DNA from: Aeromonas taiwanensis | Lineage (GTDB): Bacteria; Pseudomonadota; Gammaproteobacteria; Enterobacterales; Aeromonadaceae | DNA: 64,000 bases | Direction of reading: 5' to 3' | Assembly: GCF_000820165.1 (NCBI RefSeq) | Contig: NZ_CDDD01000008.1 | Span: forward strand, 62,001 to 126,000 | In this document: positions 37,634 through 46,231 of the stretch, in pieces | Numbering within the stretch: position 1 is the first letter of the stretch | How the letters are laid out: the number at the start of each line of letters is the position of its first letter | Translations under genes and position numbers: made by a program | The notes under the pieces: generated by a model | What the model saw: the letters and a program-made list of their open reading frames with translations, nothing else | Database searches by the model: none | Told to the model about the DNA's origin: nothing

Positions 37634-39172
37634 ATGGTTTCCCGTAAGCCGTTCTATCTGCTGGTCGCCCTGTTGTTCATCGTCGGCCTGGGAATGACGT
37701 TTTATCACCATGTCGCCCTGGACGTGCCCCTCACGCCCGGTGAAAAACGTCAGATCTGGTCCATCGAGGCCAAGCTCGAGTTCGAGGCGACCGGCGAACC
37801 CGTCATCGCCTCCCTGGCCATTCCGGGCACCCAGCCCGGCTTCACCCTGATGAACGAGAACGCCGCGAGCCCGGGTTATGGCCTGTCGTTCGTGGAAAAG
37901 GACGGGGATGCCCGCGCCGAGTGGTCCATCCGCAGTGCCTCCGGCCGCCAGGAGCTCTACTACCGCGTCGACATGATGGCGGATGCCCACGCCAAGCCGG
38001 CCGCGAATCCGCAGCCGCCCGCCATCGAGAAGCAGATCGAGAGCGAGCCTTACGCCACCGCCATGAAGCAGATCCTGGAGCGCGCCCAGGAGCGTTCCGC
38101 CGACGGCTACACCCTGACCCGCGAGATCATCAAGGAGATCGAGAAGCAGGAGCAGAACGCCGAGCTGCTGAAATCCCACAAGAGCCGTGCCAACCTGATC
38201 GCCGAGCTGCTGAACAACGCCGACGTCCCGGCCCGCGTCGTCCATGCCCTGAGCCTGGAAGATGGCCGCCGCCGTCAGGAGCTGGTGGACTACCTGCAGG
38301 TGTTCAACAGCCCGACCGACTACAAGCTGTTCAACCCGCAAAGCGGTGAACAGGGTCAACCGGCCAACCTGCTGCTGTGGGAGTACAACTCCGGCGCCCT
38401 GCTGGACGTCACCGGCGGCCACAACTCCCGCGTCACCTTCTCGATGATCGAGCAGGAGCAGCCGGTGAACGTGGCCCTGGCCCAGAAGTTTGAAAAATCG
38501 GAGATGATGAACTTCTCCATCCACAGCCTGCCCCTGGAAGAGCAGGCCCTGTTCAAGGGGCTGCTGCTGATCCCCATCGGCGTGTTGATGGTGGTGTTCC
38601 TGCGGGTCATCGTGGGGATCAAAACCTCGGGCACCTTCATGCCGGTGCTGATCGCGGTCGCCTTCATCCAGACCTCCCTCGTCACCGGTCTGGTGGGCTT
38701 CCTGTTGATCGTCGGCACGGGTCTGGTGATCCGCTCCTACCTCTCGCGGCTCAACCTGCTCCTGGTGGCGCGGATATCGGCGATCATCATCATGGTGATC
38801 TCGATGATCGGCATCTTCTCGGCCTTCGCCTTCAAGCTGGGGCTGACCGACGGCATGAAGATCACCTTCTTCCCGATGATCATCCTCTCCTGGACCATAG
38901 AGCGCATGTCCATCCTGTGGGAGGAAGAGGGCCCGAAAGAGGTGTTCCGCCAGGGCGGCGGCTCCCTGCTGGTGGCCGTCATCGCCTACCTCGCCATGGA
39001 CAACGAGCTCATCCGTCACCTCACCTTCAACTTCCTCGGCCTGCAGCTGGTGCTGATGGCGACCGTGCTGTTGATGGGCAACTACACCGGCTACAAGCTG
39101 AGCGAACTCAAGCGCTTCAAGCCGCTGGTGGACGAGATGAAGTCTGGTGCCACCCCGGGTAAGGACAAGTAA
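37634..39172 (+). CDS. Inactive transglutaminase domain fused to seven transmembrane helices
   Basis: 512 residues. One N-terminal helix (about 7-25) precedes a large periplasmic region (about 26-295) whose later part (about 165-230) is transglutaminase-like. The position of the catalytic Cys (SRANLIAELLNNADVPARVV) carries no Cys, so it is a pseudo-enzyme. From about 300 there are seven helices, including a conserved GIKTSGTFMPVLIA segment, ending in a charged tail. The architecture matches the family named inactive transglutaminase fused to 7TM. It is coupled to the protease upstream and the ATP-grasp ligase downstream (3-nt gaps), suggesting a transmembrane sensor or scaffold. Function is undetermined. 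Confidence 0.85.
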   Translation: MVSRKPFYLLVALLFIVGLGMTFYHHVALDVPLTPGEKRQIWSIEAKLEFEATGEPVIASLAIPGTQPGFTLMNENAASPGYGLSFVEKDGDARAEWSIRSASGRQELYYRVDMMADAHAKPAANPQPPAIEKQIESEPYATAMKQILERAQERSADGYTLTREIIKEIEKQEQNAELLKSHKSRANLIAELLNNADVPARVVHALSLEDGRRRQELVDYLQVFNSPTDYKLFNPQSGEQGQPANLLLWEYNSGALLDVTGGHNSRVTFSMIEQEQPVNVALAQKFEKSEMMNFSIHSLPLEEQALFKGLLLIPIGVLMVVFLRVIVGIKTSGTFMPVLIAVAFIQTSLVTGLVGFLLIVGTGLVIRSYLSRLNLLLVARISAIIIMVISMIGIFSAFAFKLGLTDGMKITFFPMIILSWTIERMSILWEEEGPKEVFRQGGGSLLVAVIAYLAMDNELIRHLTFNFLGLQLVLMATVLLMGNYTGYKLSELKRFKPLVDEMKSGATPGKDK

Positions 39173-39175
39173 CAG

Positions 39176-40141
39176 ATGTGGTTCTGGCAGAAATACACCA
39201 GTCCGTGGAGCCTGTCCCAGGCAGGCATCCTCGGCATGAACAAGCGCAACCACTCCTACATCAGCCGCTATAACCCGCGCCGTCTCTACCCGCTGGTGGA
39301 TGACAAGCTCAAGACCAAGCGCATCGCGCTGGACGCCGGGGTGACGGTGCCGGAACTGATCGGCACCATCCGCGAGCAGCACGACGTGGGCCGCATCACG
39401 GCGCTGGTCAAGGAGTGGCCGGGCTTCTGCATCAAGCCGGCCCGCGGCTCCGGCGGCAAGGGGATCCTGGTGATCCTGCGCCAGGAGGACGGCCTCTTCT
39501 ACAAGCCCAACGGCAGCGCCTGCAACGGCCAGGATCTGGAGCGCCATGTCTCCAACATACTGGCGGGCCTCTATTCCCTGGGCGGCAAGCCCGACGTGGC
39601 GCTGGTGGAAGGGCTCATCAACTTCGACGACGTGTTCGACGGCTACTCCTTCGAAGGGGTGCCCGATGCCCGGGTGATCATCTTCAAGGGGTTCCCGGTG
39701 ATGGCCATGATGCGCCTCTCCACCTCGGCCTCCGACGGCAAGGCGAACCTGCACCAGGGCGCCGTGGGGGTGGGTCTGTGCCTGCGCACCGGCCGCGCCC
39801 TGCGGGCGGTGCAGTTTGGCGCCCCCTTGCGCCATCACCCGGACACAGGCCTGGATCTCTACGATCTCAAGGTACCCCACTGGGACACCCTGCTGACCCT
39901 GGCGGCCTCCTGCTACGAGATGTCGGGCCTGGGCTACATCGGCACCGACATGGTGCTGGACAAGTTCCGCGGCCCCATGCTGCTGGAGCTCAACGCCCGT
40001 CCCGGCCTCGCCATCCAGATCGCCAACGGCCGCGGCCTGGTGCCGAACCTCAAAACCATAGAGAAGCTGGGCCAGGTCAAGATGAACGTGGAGCAGCGGG
40101 TCAACTTCGCCAAGGATCACTTCGGCATCTTCGACGAGTAG
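39176..40141 (+). CDS. RimK-like ATP-grasp amidoligase (alpha-L-glutamate ligase-like)
   Basis: 321 residues of ATP-grasp fold. N-terminal MNKRNHSYISRYNPRR, ATP-binding lysine region CIKPARGSGGKGILVI (about 83-98), DVALVEGLI hinge and metal-binding MLLELNARPGLAIQIAN (about 267-283). Related to RimK, which adds Glu to a protein terminus. There is no signal peptide, so cytoplasmic. It starts 3 nt after the 7TM gene. Expected reaction is ATP-dependent peptide-bond formation, but the acceptor and amino acid are unknown. A strong terminator closes the cassette. Confidence 0.87.
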   Translation: MWFWQKYTSPWSLSQAGILGMNKRNHSYISRYNPRRLYPLVDDKLKTKRIALDAGVTVPELIGTIREQHDVGRITALVKEWPGFCIKPARGSGGKGILVILRQEDGLFYKPNGSACNGQDLERHVSNILAGLYSLGGKPDVALVEGLINFDDVFDGYSFEGVPDARVIIFKGFPVMAMMRLSTSASDGKANLHQGAVGVGLCLRTGRALRAVQFGAPLRHHPDTGLDLYDLKVPHWDTLLTLAASCYEMSGLGYIGTDMVLDKFRGPMLLELNARPGLAIQIANGRGLVPNLKTIEKLGQVKMNVEQRVNFAKDHFGIFDE

Positions 40142-40165
40142 GCGATGACATCGTCCTTCCCTTGC

Positions 40166-40190
40166 AAAAACGCGCCCCTGGCGCGTTTTT
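40166..40190 (+). terminator. Terminator of the ligase-7TM-protease cassette
   Basis: 11-bp stem AAAAACGCGCC (40166-40176) and GGCGCGTTTTT (40180-40190), CCT loop, T-run. Confidence 0.92.
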
Positions 40191-40365
40191 TATGGCCGCT
40201 CCTCACCGGAGCCGGGGAAGGCCGATCCCCGTCACATCCCCCGGCGGCGCCCCTTCAACGGCGCGCTACAAGGGGATAAGCTCCAGACGAATGAGGGGGT
40301 CGCCAGCCCATCGGCGCAGGCCACCCCATGTGCATGAGGCAGTGCGCCTGCCAGGGGGCACCGAT

Positions 40366-40378
40366 TTGTCGGCGACAA
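40366..40378. promoter_or_regulatory. Short palindrome upstream of the OxyR-type gene
   Basis: TTGTCG-G-CGACAA, 61 bp ahead of the start. It could be an operator; the rest of the 248-bp gap after the terminator shows an AT-rich start-proximal stretch but no clear promoter. Confidence 0.3.
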
Positions 40379-40438
40379 CGGGGTCTCTCGATGGTAGATT
40401 AATCAAATCAAATAGATAGCATCGATCGGGTTTCTCCT

Positions 40439-41353
40439 ATGCAACGTTGGCCCAGCCTGAAACAGCTCCAGTATCTGGTCGCTCTGGACGAGCACAAGAA
40501 TTTCAACCGCGCCGCCAAGGCCTGCCATGTCAGCCAGTCCACCCTGAGTACCGGGATCCAGACCCTGGAGGACATGATGAACCTGCAGCTGGTGGAGCGG
40601 GATCACAAGAGTTTCATCATGACGCCGGTCGGCATGGAAATCGTCGCGCGGGCGCGCAACCTGCTCTCCGATGCCCGGGATCTGATGGAGCTGGGCCAGC
40701 AGCAGGGGGGCGTCATGCACGGCACCGTCCGCCTCGGCTGCATCCCCACCATAGCCCCCTTCCTGCTGAGCAAGCTGCTGCAGGTGTGCGGCAAGGCCTA
40801 TCCCGAGCTGGAGCTGTTGCTGCGGGAAGACACCACCACCAATTTGCTCAAGCAGCTGGAGCAGGGGCAGCTCGATCTGCTGATCCTCGCCCTGCCGGTG
40901 GAGATCGGCGGCTTCCACAGCAAGACGGTCGGCCAGGATCCCTTCCACATGGTGATGCCCTCCCACATGGCGGCGGGGCTGCACATGCCGTTCGACTACA
41001 AGGAGCTGCCCAACCAGAGCATCTTCCTGCTGGAGCGGGAGCACTGCCTGACCGAGCACGCGGTGAGCGCCTGCCGGCTGCGGGACAAGAGCAAGATCAA
41101 CCCGTTTGCCGCCACCAGCCTGCACACCCTGGTGCAGATGGTGGGCGCCGGCCTTGGCACCACCTTCCTGCCCCAGATGGCCATAGATGCCGGCATCCTC
41201 GACAACTCGGATCTGGTGGCTATTCCCCTGCCCGGGGAGAAGCCCTATCGGGAGATTGGCCTGGTGTGGCGCCCCAGCACCACCCGGGTGCAGACCTTCT
41301 ACAAGATTGCCGAGCTGCTCGCGCCGCTCATCAACCCCAAGGGGGACGATTAA
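40439..41353 (+). CDS. oxyR: OxyR-type LysR-family regulator
   Basis: 304 residues. N-terminal LysR helix-turn-helix (LKQLQYLVALDEHKNFNRAA, VSQSTLS) and a substrate-domain with two cysteines, Cys203 and Cys212 (EHCLTEHAVSAC). Their nine-residue separation matches Cys199/Cys208 of E. coli OxyR, the peroxide-sensing disulfide pair. It should activate catalase and peroxidase genes, none of which are adjacent. Not divergent from any target, and the NlpC-type gene downstream is probably separate. Confidence 0.88.
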   Translation: MQRWPSLKQLQYLVALDEHKNFNRAAKACHVSQSTLSTGIQTLEDMMNLQLVERDHKSFIMTPVGMEIVARARNLLSDARDLMELGQQQGGVMHGTVRLGCIPTIAPFLLSKLLQVCGKAYPELELLLREDTTTNLLKQLEQGQLDLLILALPVEIGGFHSKTVGQDPFHMVMPSHMAAGLHMPFDYKELPNQSIFLLEREHCLTEHAVSACRLRDKSKINPFAATSLHTLVQMVGAGLGTTFLPQMAIDAGILDNSDLVAIPLPGEKPYREIGLVWRPSTTRVQTFYKIAELLAPLINPKGDD

Positions 41354-41463
41354 GACCCGCTTGCCGTGCGCAGTTGTGCGTGCGGCAAGCCGTTATGCTC
41401 TCATTCAGGTACCAGGCAGGATCATCGTCTATGATGAATCCCGAGCCCTATCAAGGAGTTGAG

Positions 41464-41913
41464 ATGTTCCGCACCTTGCTGCTGCCCCTGCTGGCCCTGC
41501 TTGTCACCGCCTGCTCCAGCACACCGGAGCCGCCACCCCCCGTGCGCCAGAGCAGCGCCTTCGACAGCTTCTATCAACAGTGGCGCGGTGTCCCCTATCG
41601 CATCGGCGGCACCAGCCGTGCCGGCCTCGACTGCTCCGCCTTCACCCAGCTCGCCTACAGCCAGGTGCTGGGGTTCAGCCTCCCCCGCACCACGGAATCC
41701 CAGGCCAGCCTCGGCCGCCCGGTGGACAGATACCGGTTGCAGCACGGGGATCTGGTCTTTTTCAAGACCGGCTGGCAGCAGTACCACGTCGGGGTCTACA
41801 CCGGAGCCGGGGAATTCATCCACGCCTCCACCAGCAAGGGAGTGATCCGCTCGCGCCTCGACAACGTCTACTGGAACAGCCGCTACTGGCAGGCCCGCAG
41901 GCTGATTCAGTAG
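41464..41913 (+). CDS. NlpC/P60-family peptidoglycan endopeptidase lipoprotein
   Basis: 149 residues. Lipoprotein signal with lipobox VTAC (Cys17), then an NlpC/P60 domain: catalytic Cys in AGLDCSAF, His in YHVGVYTG and the third polar residue (His) in GEFIHAS. Such enzymes cut the D-Glu/mesoDAP or DAP cross-link in murein and act in the periplasm at the outer membrane. I place the start at 41464 after AAGGAGTTGAG; an ATG at 41431 is less likely. It resembles E. coli NlpC/MepS in size. Confidence 0.9.
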   Translation: MFRTLLLPLLALLVTACSSTPEPPPPVRQSSAFDSFYQQWRGVPYRIGGTSRAGLDCSAFTQLAYSQVLGFSLPRTTESQASLGRPVDRYRLQHGDLVFFKTGWQQYHVGVYTGAGEFIHASTSKGVIRSRLDNVYWNSRYWQARRLIQ

Positions 41914-41928
41914 AAAGCCCTGAAAAAC

Positions 41929-41952
41929 AAAAGGCCCCCAGGGGCCTTTTTT
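41929..41952. terminator. Terminator after the NlpC/P60 gene
   Basis: Stem AAAAGGCCC (41929-41937) and GGGCCTTTT (41942-41950), then TT. Lies between convergent genes. Confidence 0.85.
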
Positions 41953-41964
41953 GTCATCCATACC

Positions 41965-42258
41965 TCAGTGCTTGCGGTGCCAGCGGGGGGAGGTGGCGCG
42001 CTCCCCCCAGGGGGTCGTGCAGGGCAGCAGGGCTCCCTCGATCACCCCGTCATGGCTCGCCAGCGCCAGGGCTATCTTCTCGTGGAGCAGGCGAAGCAGG
42101 TTCTTCTCCTGATCAGCCAGGGAGTGCCCCGCGGCGAAATACTCCCGCTGATGCTGCAACGCCAGTTTCTGGGCAAATTCATAGGTGGTGAAGCTGTCCG
42201 GCATCCGTGCGATGACGTCGTCCAGCCTGGCCAGCAGACTGTGCAATTCCCTGGTCAT
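41965..42258 (-). CDS. Small predicted helical protein, function unknown
   Basis: 97 residues from the ATG at 42258, chosen because GAGGGAG lies 8 bp upstream; a TTG at 42288 would add ten residues. Mostly amphipathic helix (LHSLLARLDDVIARMPDSF), with FAQKLALQHQREYFAAG in the middle and a basic, Trp-containing tail (PRWHRKH). No membrane segment or signal. I do not recognise the family. It is convergent with the NlpC/P60 gene. Confidence 0.6.
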   Translation of the reverse strand: MTRELHSLLARLDDVIARMPDSFTTYEFAQKLALQHQREYFAAGHSLADQEKNLLRLLHEKIALALASHDGVIEGALLPCTTPWGERATSPRWHRKH

Positions 42259-42419
42259 GTCCAGTTCTCCCTCTGAGTTGAAGCTCAAAATTACCCCTTA
42301 TTGGATAGACAGCCAATCTGCATGCCCCAGAAGTGAGAGCCCGAGCACAGTTCCAGGCAAAGCCTCTCCCCTGTCCCGCCACCCTGTTTACACGGGGCTG
42401 ATGAGCCGCTAGATTTGGA

Positions 42420-42437
42420 CCGACTAATCAGTCGGTT
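42420..42437. promoter_or_regulatory. Perfect palindrome, candidate TetR-family operator
   Basis: ACCGACTAATCAGTCGGT: 7-bp arms ACCGACT/AGTCGGT around AATC, which is itself part of the symmetry (GACTAATCAGTC). It lies 22 bp before the aldehyde dehydrogenase ATG and is typical of TetR operators. Confidence 0.75.
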
Positions 42438-42458
42438 GTTTTCTGTGCGGAGATCATC

Positions 42459-43883
42459 ATGAATACCACCCTCACCTCATCGGACAAGTTCTCCCTGCCC
42501 GATCAGCTGATCCGCCTCAGGCAGGCTTGCCTGTCACACCCCATGCCGAGCCTGGCGGAGCGCCGCACCAGGCTCACCCAACTCAAGGGCGCCCTGCTGG
42601 CCCACAAGCAGGCCCTGTGCGACGCCCTGGCCCTGGACTACGGCCAGCGCAGCGGCTATGACAGCCTGATTGCCGACATCCTCCCCTGCGTCATGCAGAT
42701 CAACTACAGCCTGAAGCGGCTCAAGGGCTGGATGAGACCGGAGCGCCGCCACCCAGGCCTGCTGCTGGCCCCCGCCAGGGTCGAAGTGCACTACCAGCCC
42801 CTCGGCGTGGTCGGCATCATGGTCCCCTGGAACTTCCCGGTGATGCTGAGCCTCGGCCCCCTCATCGGTGCCATCGGCGCCGGCAACCGCGCCATGATCA
42901 AGCTCTCCGAGTTCACGCCCCGCACCAATGCCGTGCTGCGTACCCTGCTGGGGGAGGTCTTTGCTGATGACGAGGTGATGGTCATCGAGGGGGATGCCGA
43001 GCTCGCGGCCGCCTTCAGTGCCCTCCCCTTCGATCACCTGGTGTTCACCGGTTCCACCGCCGTGGGTCGGCGGGTGATGGCTGCCGCCGCGCCCCACCTC
43101 ACCCCCCTCACCCTGGAACTCGGTGGCAAGAGCCCCTGCCTCGTCGCCCCCGACATGCCCATGGCGCTGGCGGTGGAGCGGATGATCTTCGGCAAGAGCC
43201 TCAACGCCGGCCAGATCTGCGTGGCCCCCGACTATGTGCTGCTGCCGCGCGGCCAGGAGCAGGCCTTTATCGAGGCCTACCGCAGCCACTTCACGCGCCT
43301 CTATCCCAAGGGGCTGGCGAGCCCGGACTACGGCTCCGTCGTCAATGCGCAGCAGTATGCCCGGCTCACGGCCTGGCTGGATGAAGCCAGGCAGGCGGGG
43401 GCCCAGGTACACCCCTGCACTTCGCCTGCCCGGGATGACAGCGCCCACCGCCTGGCGCCCCACCTCCTGACCGAGGTGCCCGACCATTGCCAGGTGATGC
43501 AGCAGGAGATCTTCGGCCCCCTGCTGCCGATCGTGCCTTATGACTCGCTGGACGAGGCGATCGCCTATGTGGCGGCGCGACCCCGCCCGCTGGCACTCTA
43601 TCTGATGAGCCTGGATGAGCCCCTGCAGCGCCGTCTCATCCGGGAGACCCACGCCGGCGGCATGGCCATCAACGAGAGCCTGTTCCAGGCCGCGGCGGAC
43701 GACGCGCCCTTCGGCGGCATCGGCCCCTCCGGCATGGGTCACTACCACGGCCGCGAAGGCTTTCTCACCTTCTCCAAGGCGAAAACCGTGCTGCGCCGCG
43801 GGCGTTTCAGCCCCGGGGGGCTTATCCACCCGCCTTATCGACGCTGGTATCAGCGGCTGATGATGGCCCTGTTCCTGCGCTAG
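42459..43883 (+). CDS. Aldehyde dehydrogenase, coniferyl-aldehyde dehydrogenase-like
   Basis: 474 residues of the NAD(P)-dependent aldehyde dehydrogenase superfamily. Active-site Glu in LELGGKSP, catalytic Cys in NAGQICVAPDYV, and the coenzyme motif GSTAVGRRVM. PWNFPVMLSLGPLIGA and the early VEVHYQPLGVVGIM fit the class-3/coniferyl-aldehyde group. Substrate is inferred only. First gene of a four-gene operon with its own TetR regulator and an iron alcohol dehydrogenase, so it probably oxidises an aldehyde produced or consumed by that partner. Confidence 0.88.
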   Translation: MNTTLTSSDKFSLPDQLIRLRQACLSHPMPSLAERRTRLTQLKGALLAHKQALCDALALDYGQRSGYDSLIADILPCVMQINYSLKRLKGWMRPERRHPGLLLAPARVEVHYQPLGVVGIMVPWNFPVMLSLGPLIGAIGAGNRAMIKLSEFTPRTNAVLRTLLGEVFADDEVMVIEGDAELAAAFSALPFDHLVFTGSTAVGRRVMAAAAPHLTPLTLELGGKSPCLVAPDMPMALAVERMIFGKSLNAGQICVAPDYVLLPRGQEQAFIEAYRSHFTRLYPKGLASPDYGSVVNAQQYARLTAWLDEARQAGAQVHPCTSPARDDSAHRLAPHLLTEVPDHCQVMQQEIFGPLLPIVPYDSLDEAIAYVAARPRPLALYLMSLDEPLQRRLIRETHAGGMAINESLFQAAADDAPFGGIGPSGMGHYHGREGFLTFSKAKTVLRRGRFSPGGLIHPPYRRWYQRLMMALFLR

Positions 43884-43891
43884 GAGGCAAG

Positions 43892-44482
43892 ATGCGAGAG
43901 ACCATGACCGACAAACGCCGCCAGATCCTGGATGCCGCCCTCGCCCTGTGCGCCGAAGACGGCCTGCAGGGCGCCGCCACCGCTCGCATCGCCAAGGCGG
44001 CCGGGGTGGCCAACGGCACCCTGTTTCACCACTTTCCCAGCAAGGAGGTGCTGATCCAGCAGCTCTATCAGGAGATCAAGGGGCGCCTGGGCGCCGCCAT
44101 CAGCGAGGCGGATCCGACCCTCTCTCTCGAGGAGCAGACCCGCCACTACTGGCAGCAGGCAATGGCCTGGATGCAGGCCCATCCCCACGAGCTCAAGTTC
44201 GTGCTGGGCTTCTTCCACTCCCCCCTGCTGGCCCGCTCCCTGCGCAGCCAGATCCTGGGGGAGACCCTGCCCTTTCTGCCGCACCTGCTGGCCCAAGGCC
44301 AGGCCAGTGGCGAGCTGATGCAGGGGCCGCCCCTGCTGATGCTGGAGGTGTGCCAGAGCCAGTTTCTGACCTGCGCCTCCCTGTTCGTCGACCAGCCGGA
44401 GCTTGGCGAGGATCCCCACTGGCGGGAGAGCGCCTTCTCCCTCTTCTGGTCCGCCATCGCGGGAGGGCGCCATGCACGCTGA
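43892..44482 (+). CDS. TetR-family regulator
   Basis: 196 residues. The helix-turn-helix is in the first 55: RRQILDAALALCAEDGLQGAA, recognition segment IAKAAGVANGTLFHHFPSKE. The remainder is the ligand-binding helical domain. Lies 8 bp after the aldehyde dehydrogenase, inside the operon it is likely to regulate through the palindrome at 42420-42437. Start may be the ATG at 43892 or 43904. Overlaps the next gene by 11 nt. Confidence 0.88.
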   Translation: MRETMTDKRRQILDAALALCAEDGLQGAATARIAKAAGVANGTLFHHFPSKEVLIQQLYQEIKGRLGAAISEADPTLSLEEQTRHYWQQAMAWMQAHPHELKFVLGFFHSPLLARSLRSQILGETLPFLPHLLAQGQASGELMQGPPLLMLEVCQSQFLTCASLFVDQPELGEDPHWRESAFSLFWSAIAGGRHAR

Positions 44483-44984
44483 CTCCCTGCTCGCCACCGG
44501 CAGACGCCTCTGGATCGGGAGCCTGCTCTGGGTCATCGGCCGCACCCTGTGCCGCGCCGCCAGGGTCGACGAGGCGGTGCGCCGCGAGCTCGCCCCCCTG
44601 CCAGACGGCCTCAGCATCCAGCTGTCGGTGAACGGTCTGGCGGGCGGGCTGACCATTCACAAGGCGGGGGGGCGCTGGCGCACGGGCGCGGCACCGCAGC
44701 CGGATGAGGCCGCCCCCCACCCGCTGCGGGTGCACTTCAAGCACCCCGCCATCGCGTTTCGCACCTTGAGCTTTCGCCTCGGCATCAACCAGGCGTTTTG
44801 TGAAAACCGCCTGCAGGTGGAGGGGGATCTCAGCGCGGCCATGCACCTGGTGCGCGCGCTGGAGCAGTTGCAGAGCCTGATCCTGCCCGCCTTCATCGCG
44901 CGACCGTTGCTGCGCCACTATCCGAGTCCGCGCCACAAGCTGGCACGGGCCTGCCACATCTACCTGGGTCTGCTGACCGGTTGA
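44472..44984 (+). CDS. SCP2-like sterol-carrier-domain protein
   Basis: 170 residues with a domain that resembles SCP2: LSVNGLAGGLTIHKAGG, then LRVHFKHPAIAF and LRLQVEGD-type beta/alpha segments. These domains form a hydrophobic pocket for lipids or acyl chains. Assignment is by pattern and moderate. It overlaps the TetR gene by 11 nt and precedes the alcohol dehydrogenase by 17 bp, so it likely handles a lipophilic substrate for the dehydrogenases. Confidence 0.65.
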   Translation: MHADSLLATGRRLWIGSLLWVIGRTLCRAARVDEAVRRELAPLPDGLSIQLSVNGLAGGLTIHKAGGRWRTGAAPQPDEAAPHPLRVHFKHPAIAFRTLSFRLGINQAFCENRLQVEGDLSAAMHLVRALEQLQSLILPAFIARPLLRHYPSPRHKLARACHIYLGLLTG

Positions 44985-45001
44985 ACACCAAGAGGAACAC
45001 C

Positions 45002-46207
45002 ATGAGCCGCTATTACGATTTCTTCTGCCCGGTCAAGCTGATGGCGGGGGAGCAGGCGCTGGAACAACTCCCTGACGAGCTGATGGCGCTGGGGGCGCGC
45101 CACCCGCTGCTGCTCACCGACAAGGGGGTCGCCGGCACCGGGCTCGCCACCCTGCTGGCCGGGGTGATGGCCGAGGGGGGGCTTGCAGTCGCCGCCATCT
45201 GGGACGAGATCCCGGCCGACTCCTCCACCGCCGTGGTGGAGCGGATAGCCCGCCACTACCGGGAGCTGGATTGCGACAGCCTGGTGGCGCTCGGGGGCGG
45301 TTCCGTCATCGACACCGCCAAGGCGGTCAATATCCTGGCCACCCTGGCGCCGCGCGACGGTGAGACAGGGGGCGGGAGGTTGCTGGACTATGCCGGAGCA
45401 GGCTGCCTGACCCGCCCCCTCAATCCCCTGGCGGTGGTGCCCACCACGGCGGGCACCGGCTCCGAGGTGACCCTGGTGGCGGTGATCAAGGACGAGGCGA
45501 GCGGGCGCAAGGTGCCCTTTACCTCCCCCTTCCTGCTGCCCCGGCTGGCGGTACTGGACCCGCGCCTCACCCGGGGGCTGCCGCTCAACATCACCGCCGC
45601 CACCGCCATGGACGCCATGACCCACGCCATCGAGGCCTTCATCGGCAACGCCAGGAACCCGGTCAGCGACGCCCTGGCCCTGATGGCGGTGGAGAAGATA
45701 GCCACCGCCCTGCCCAAGGTGCTGGAGCAGCCCCAGGATCCACACCTGCGCCTGCAGCTCGCGGAGGGTTCCACCCTGGCGGGCATGGCCTTCTCCAACT
45801 CCATGGTGGGGCTGGTGCACGCCCTCGGCCACAGCCTGGGGGCCCGCTGCCACCTGCCCCACGGCCTGTGCATGAACCTCTTCCTGCCTGCGGTGCTCGA
45901 CTACAACAGGCCGGAGATAGATGACGCCCTCGCCCGCCTGCTGCTGCCACTCGCGGGACCGGAGCGCTTCGCGGCGACCCCGCCCCCCCTGCGGGCCCAG
46001 GCCACCCTGGATGCCCTCCATGCCCTGCGCGACACCCTGTGGCAGGCGGTCGGGCTGCCACGCACCCTGCGGGAGGCGGGTCTCACCGACAAGGGTCTGC
46101 TGCCCGAGATCCGGGATCTCGCCATCAACGACGGCGCCCTGCTCTACAACCGCAAGGATGCAGACAGGGCGCAGCTGCTGGCACTGCTGGAACGGGTGTG
46201 GGAATAG
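45002..46207 (+). CDS. Iron-containing alcohol dehydrogenase
   Basis: 401 residues of the type III (iron-dependent) family. Nucleotide motif GGGSVIDTAKAV, then PTTAGTGSEVT, the metal region ITAATAMDAMTHAIEAF (Asp, His) and LVHALGHSLGARCHLPHG (two His). Interconverts alcohol and aldehyde with NAD(P)H. Start is the ATG at 45002 (AGAGG upstream); an in-frame upstream ATG at 44981 overlaps the previous stop. Last gene of the TetR operon. Confidence 0.92.
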   Translation: MSRYYDFFCPVKLMAGEQALEQLPDELMALGARHPLLLTDKGVAGTGLATLLAGVMAEGGLAVAAIWDEIPADSSTAVVERIARHYRELDCDSLVALGGGSVIDTAKAVNILATLAPRDGETGGGRLLDYAGAGCLTRPLNPLAVVPTTAGTGSEVTLVAVIKDEASGRKVPFTSPFLLPRLAVLDPRLTRGLPLNITAATAMDAMTHAIEAFIGNARNPVSDALALMAVEKIATALPKVLEQPQDPHLRLQLAEGSTLAGMAFSNSMVGLVHALGHSLGARCHLPHGLCMNLFLPAVLDYNRPEIDDALARLLLPLAGPERFAATPPPLRAQATLDALHALRDTLWQAVGLPRTLREAGLTDKGLLPEIRDLAINDGALLYNRKDADRAQLLALLERVWE

Positions 46208-46231
46208 CGGGCTCCAGGGCCCGCCCGGAGG

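Noticed and set aside
36863-40120. Minus-strand open frame of about 1,085 codons opposite the ligase cassette
   Set aside because: His/Gln/Asp-rich shadow translation; the plus strand carries three proteins with clear motifs, overlaps and ribosome-binding sites.
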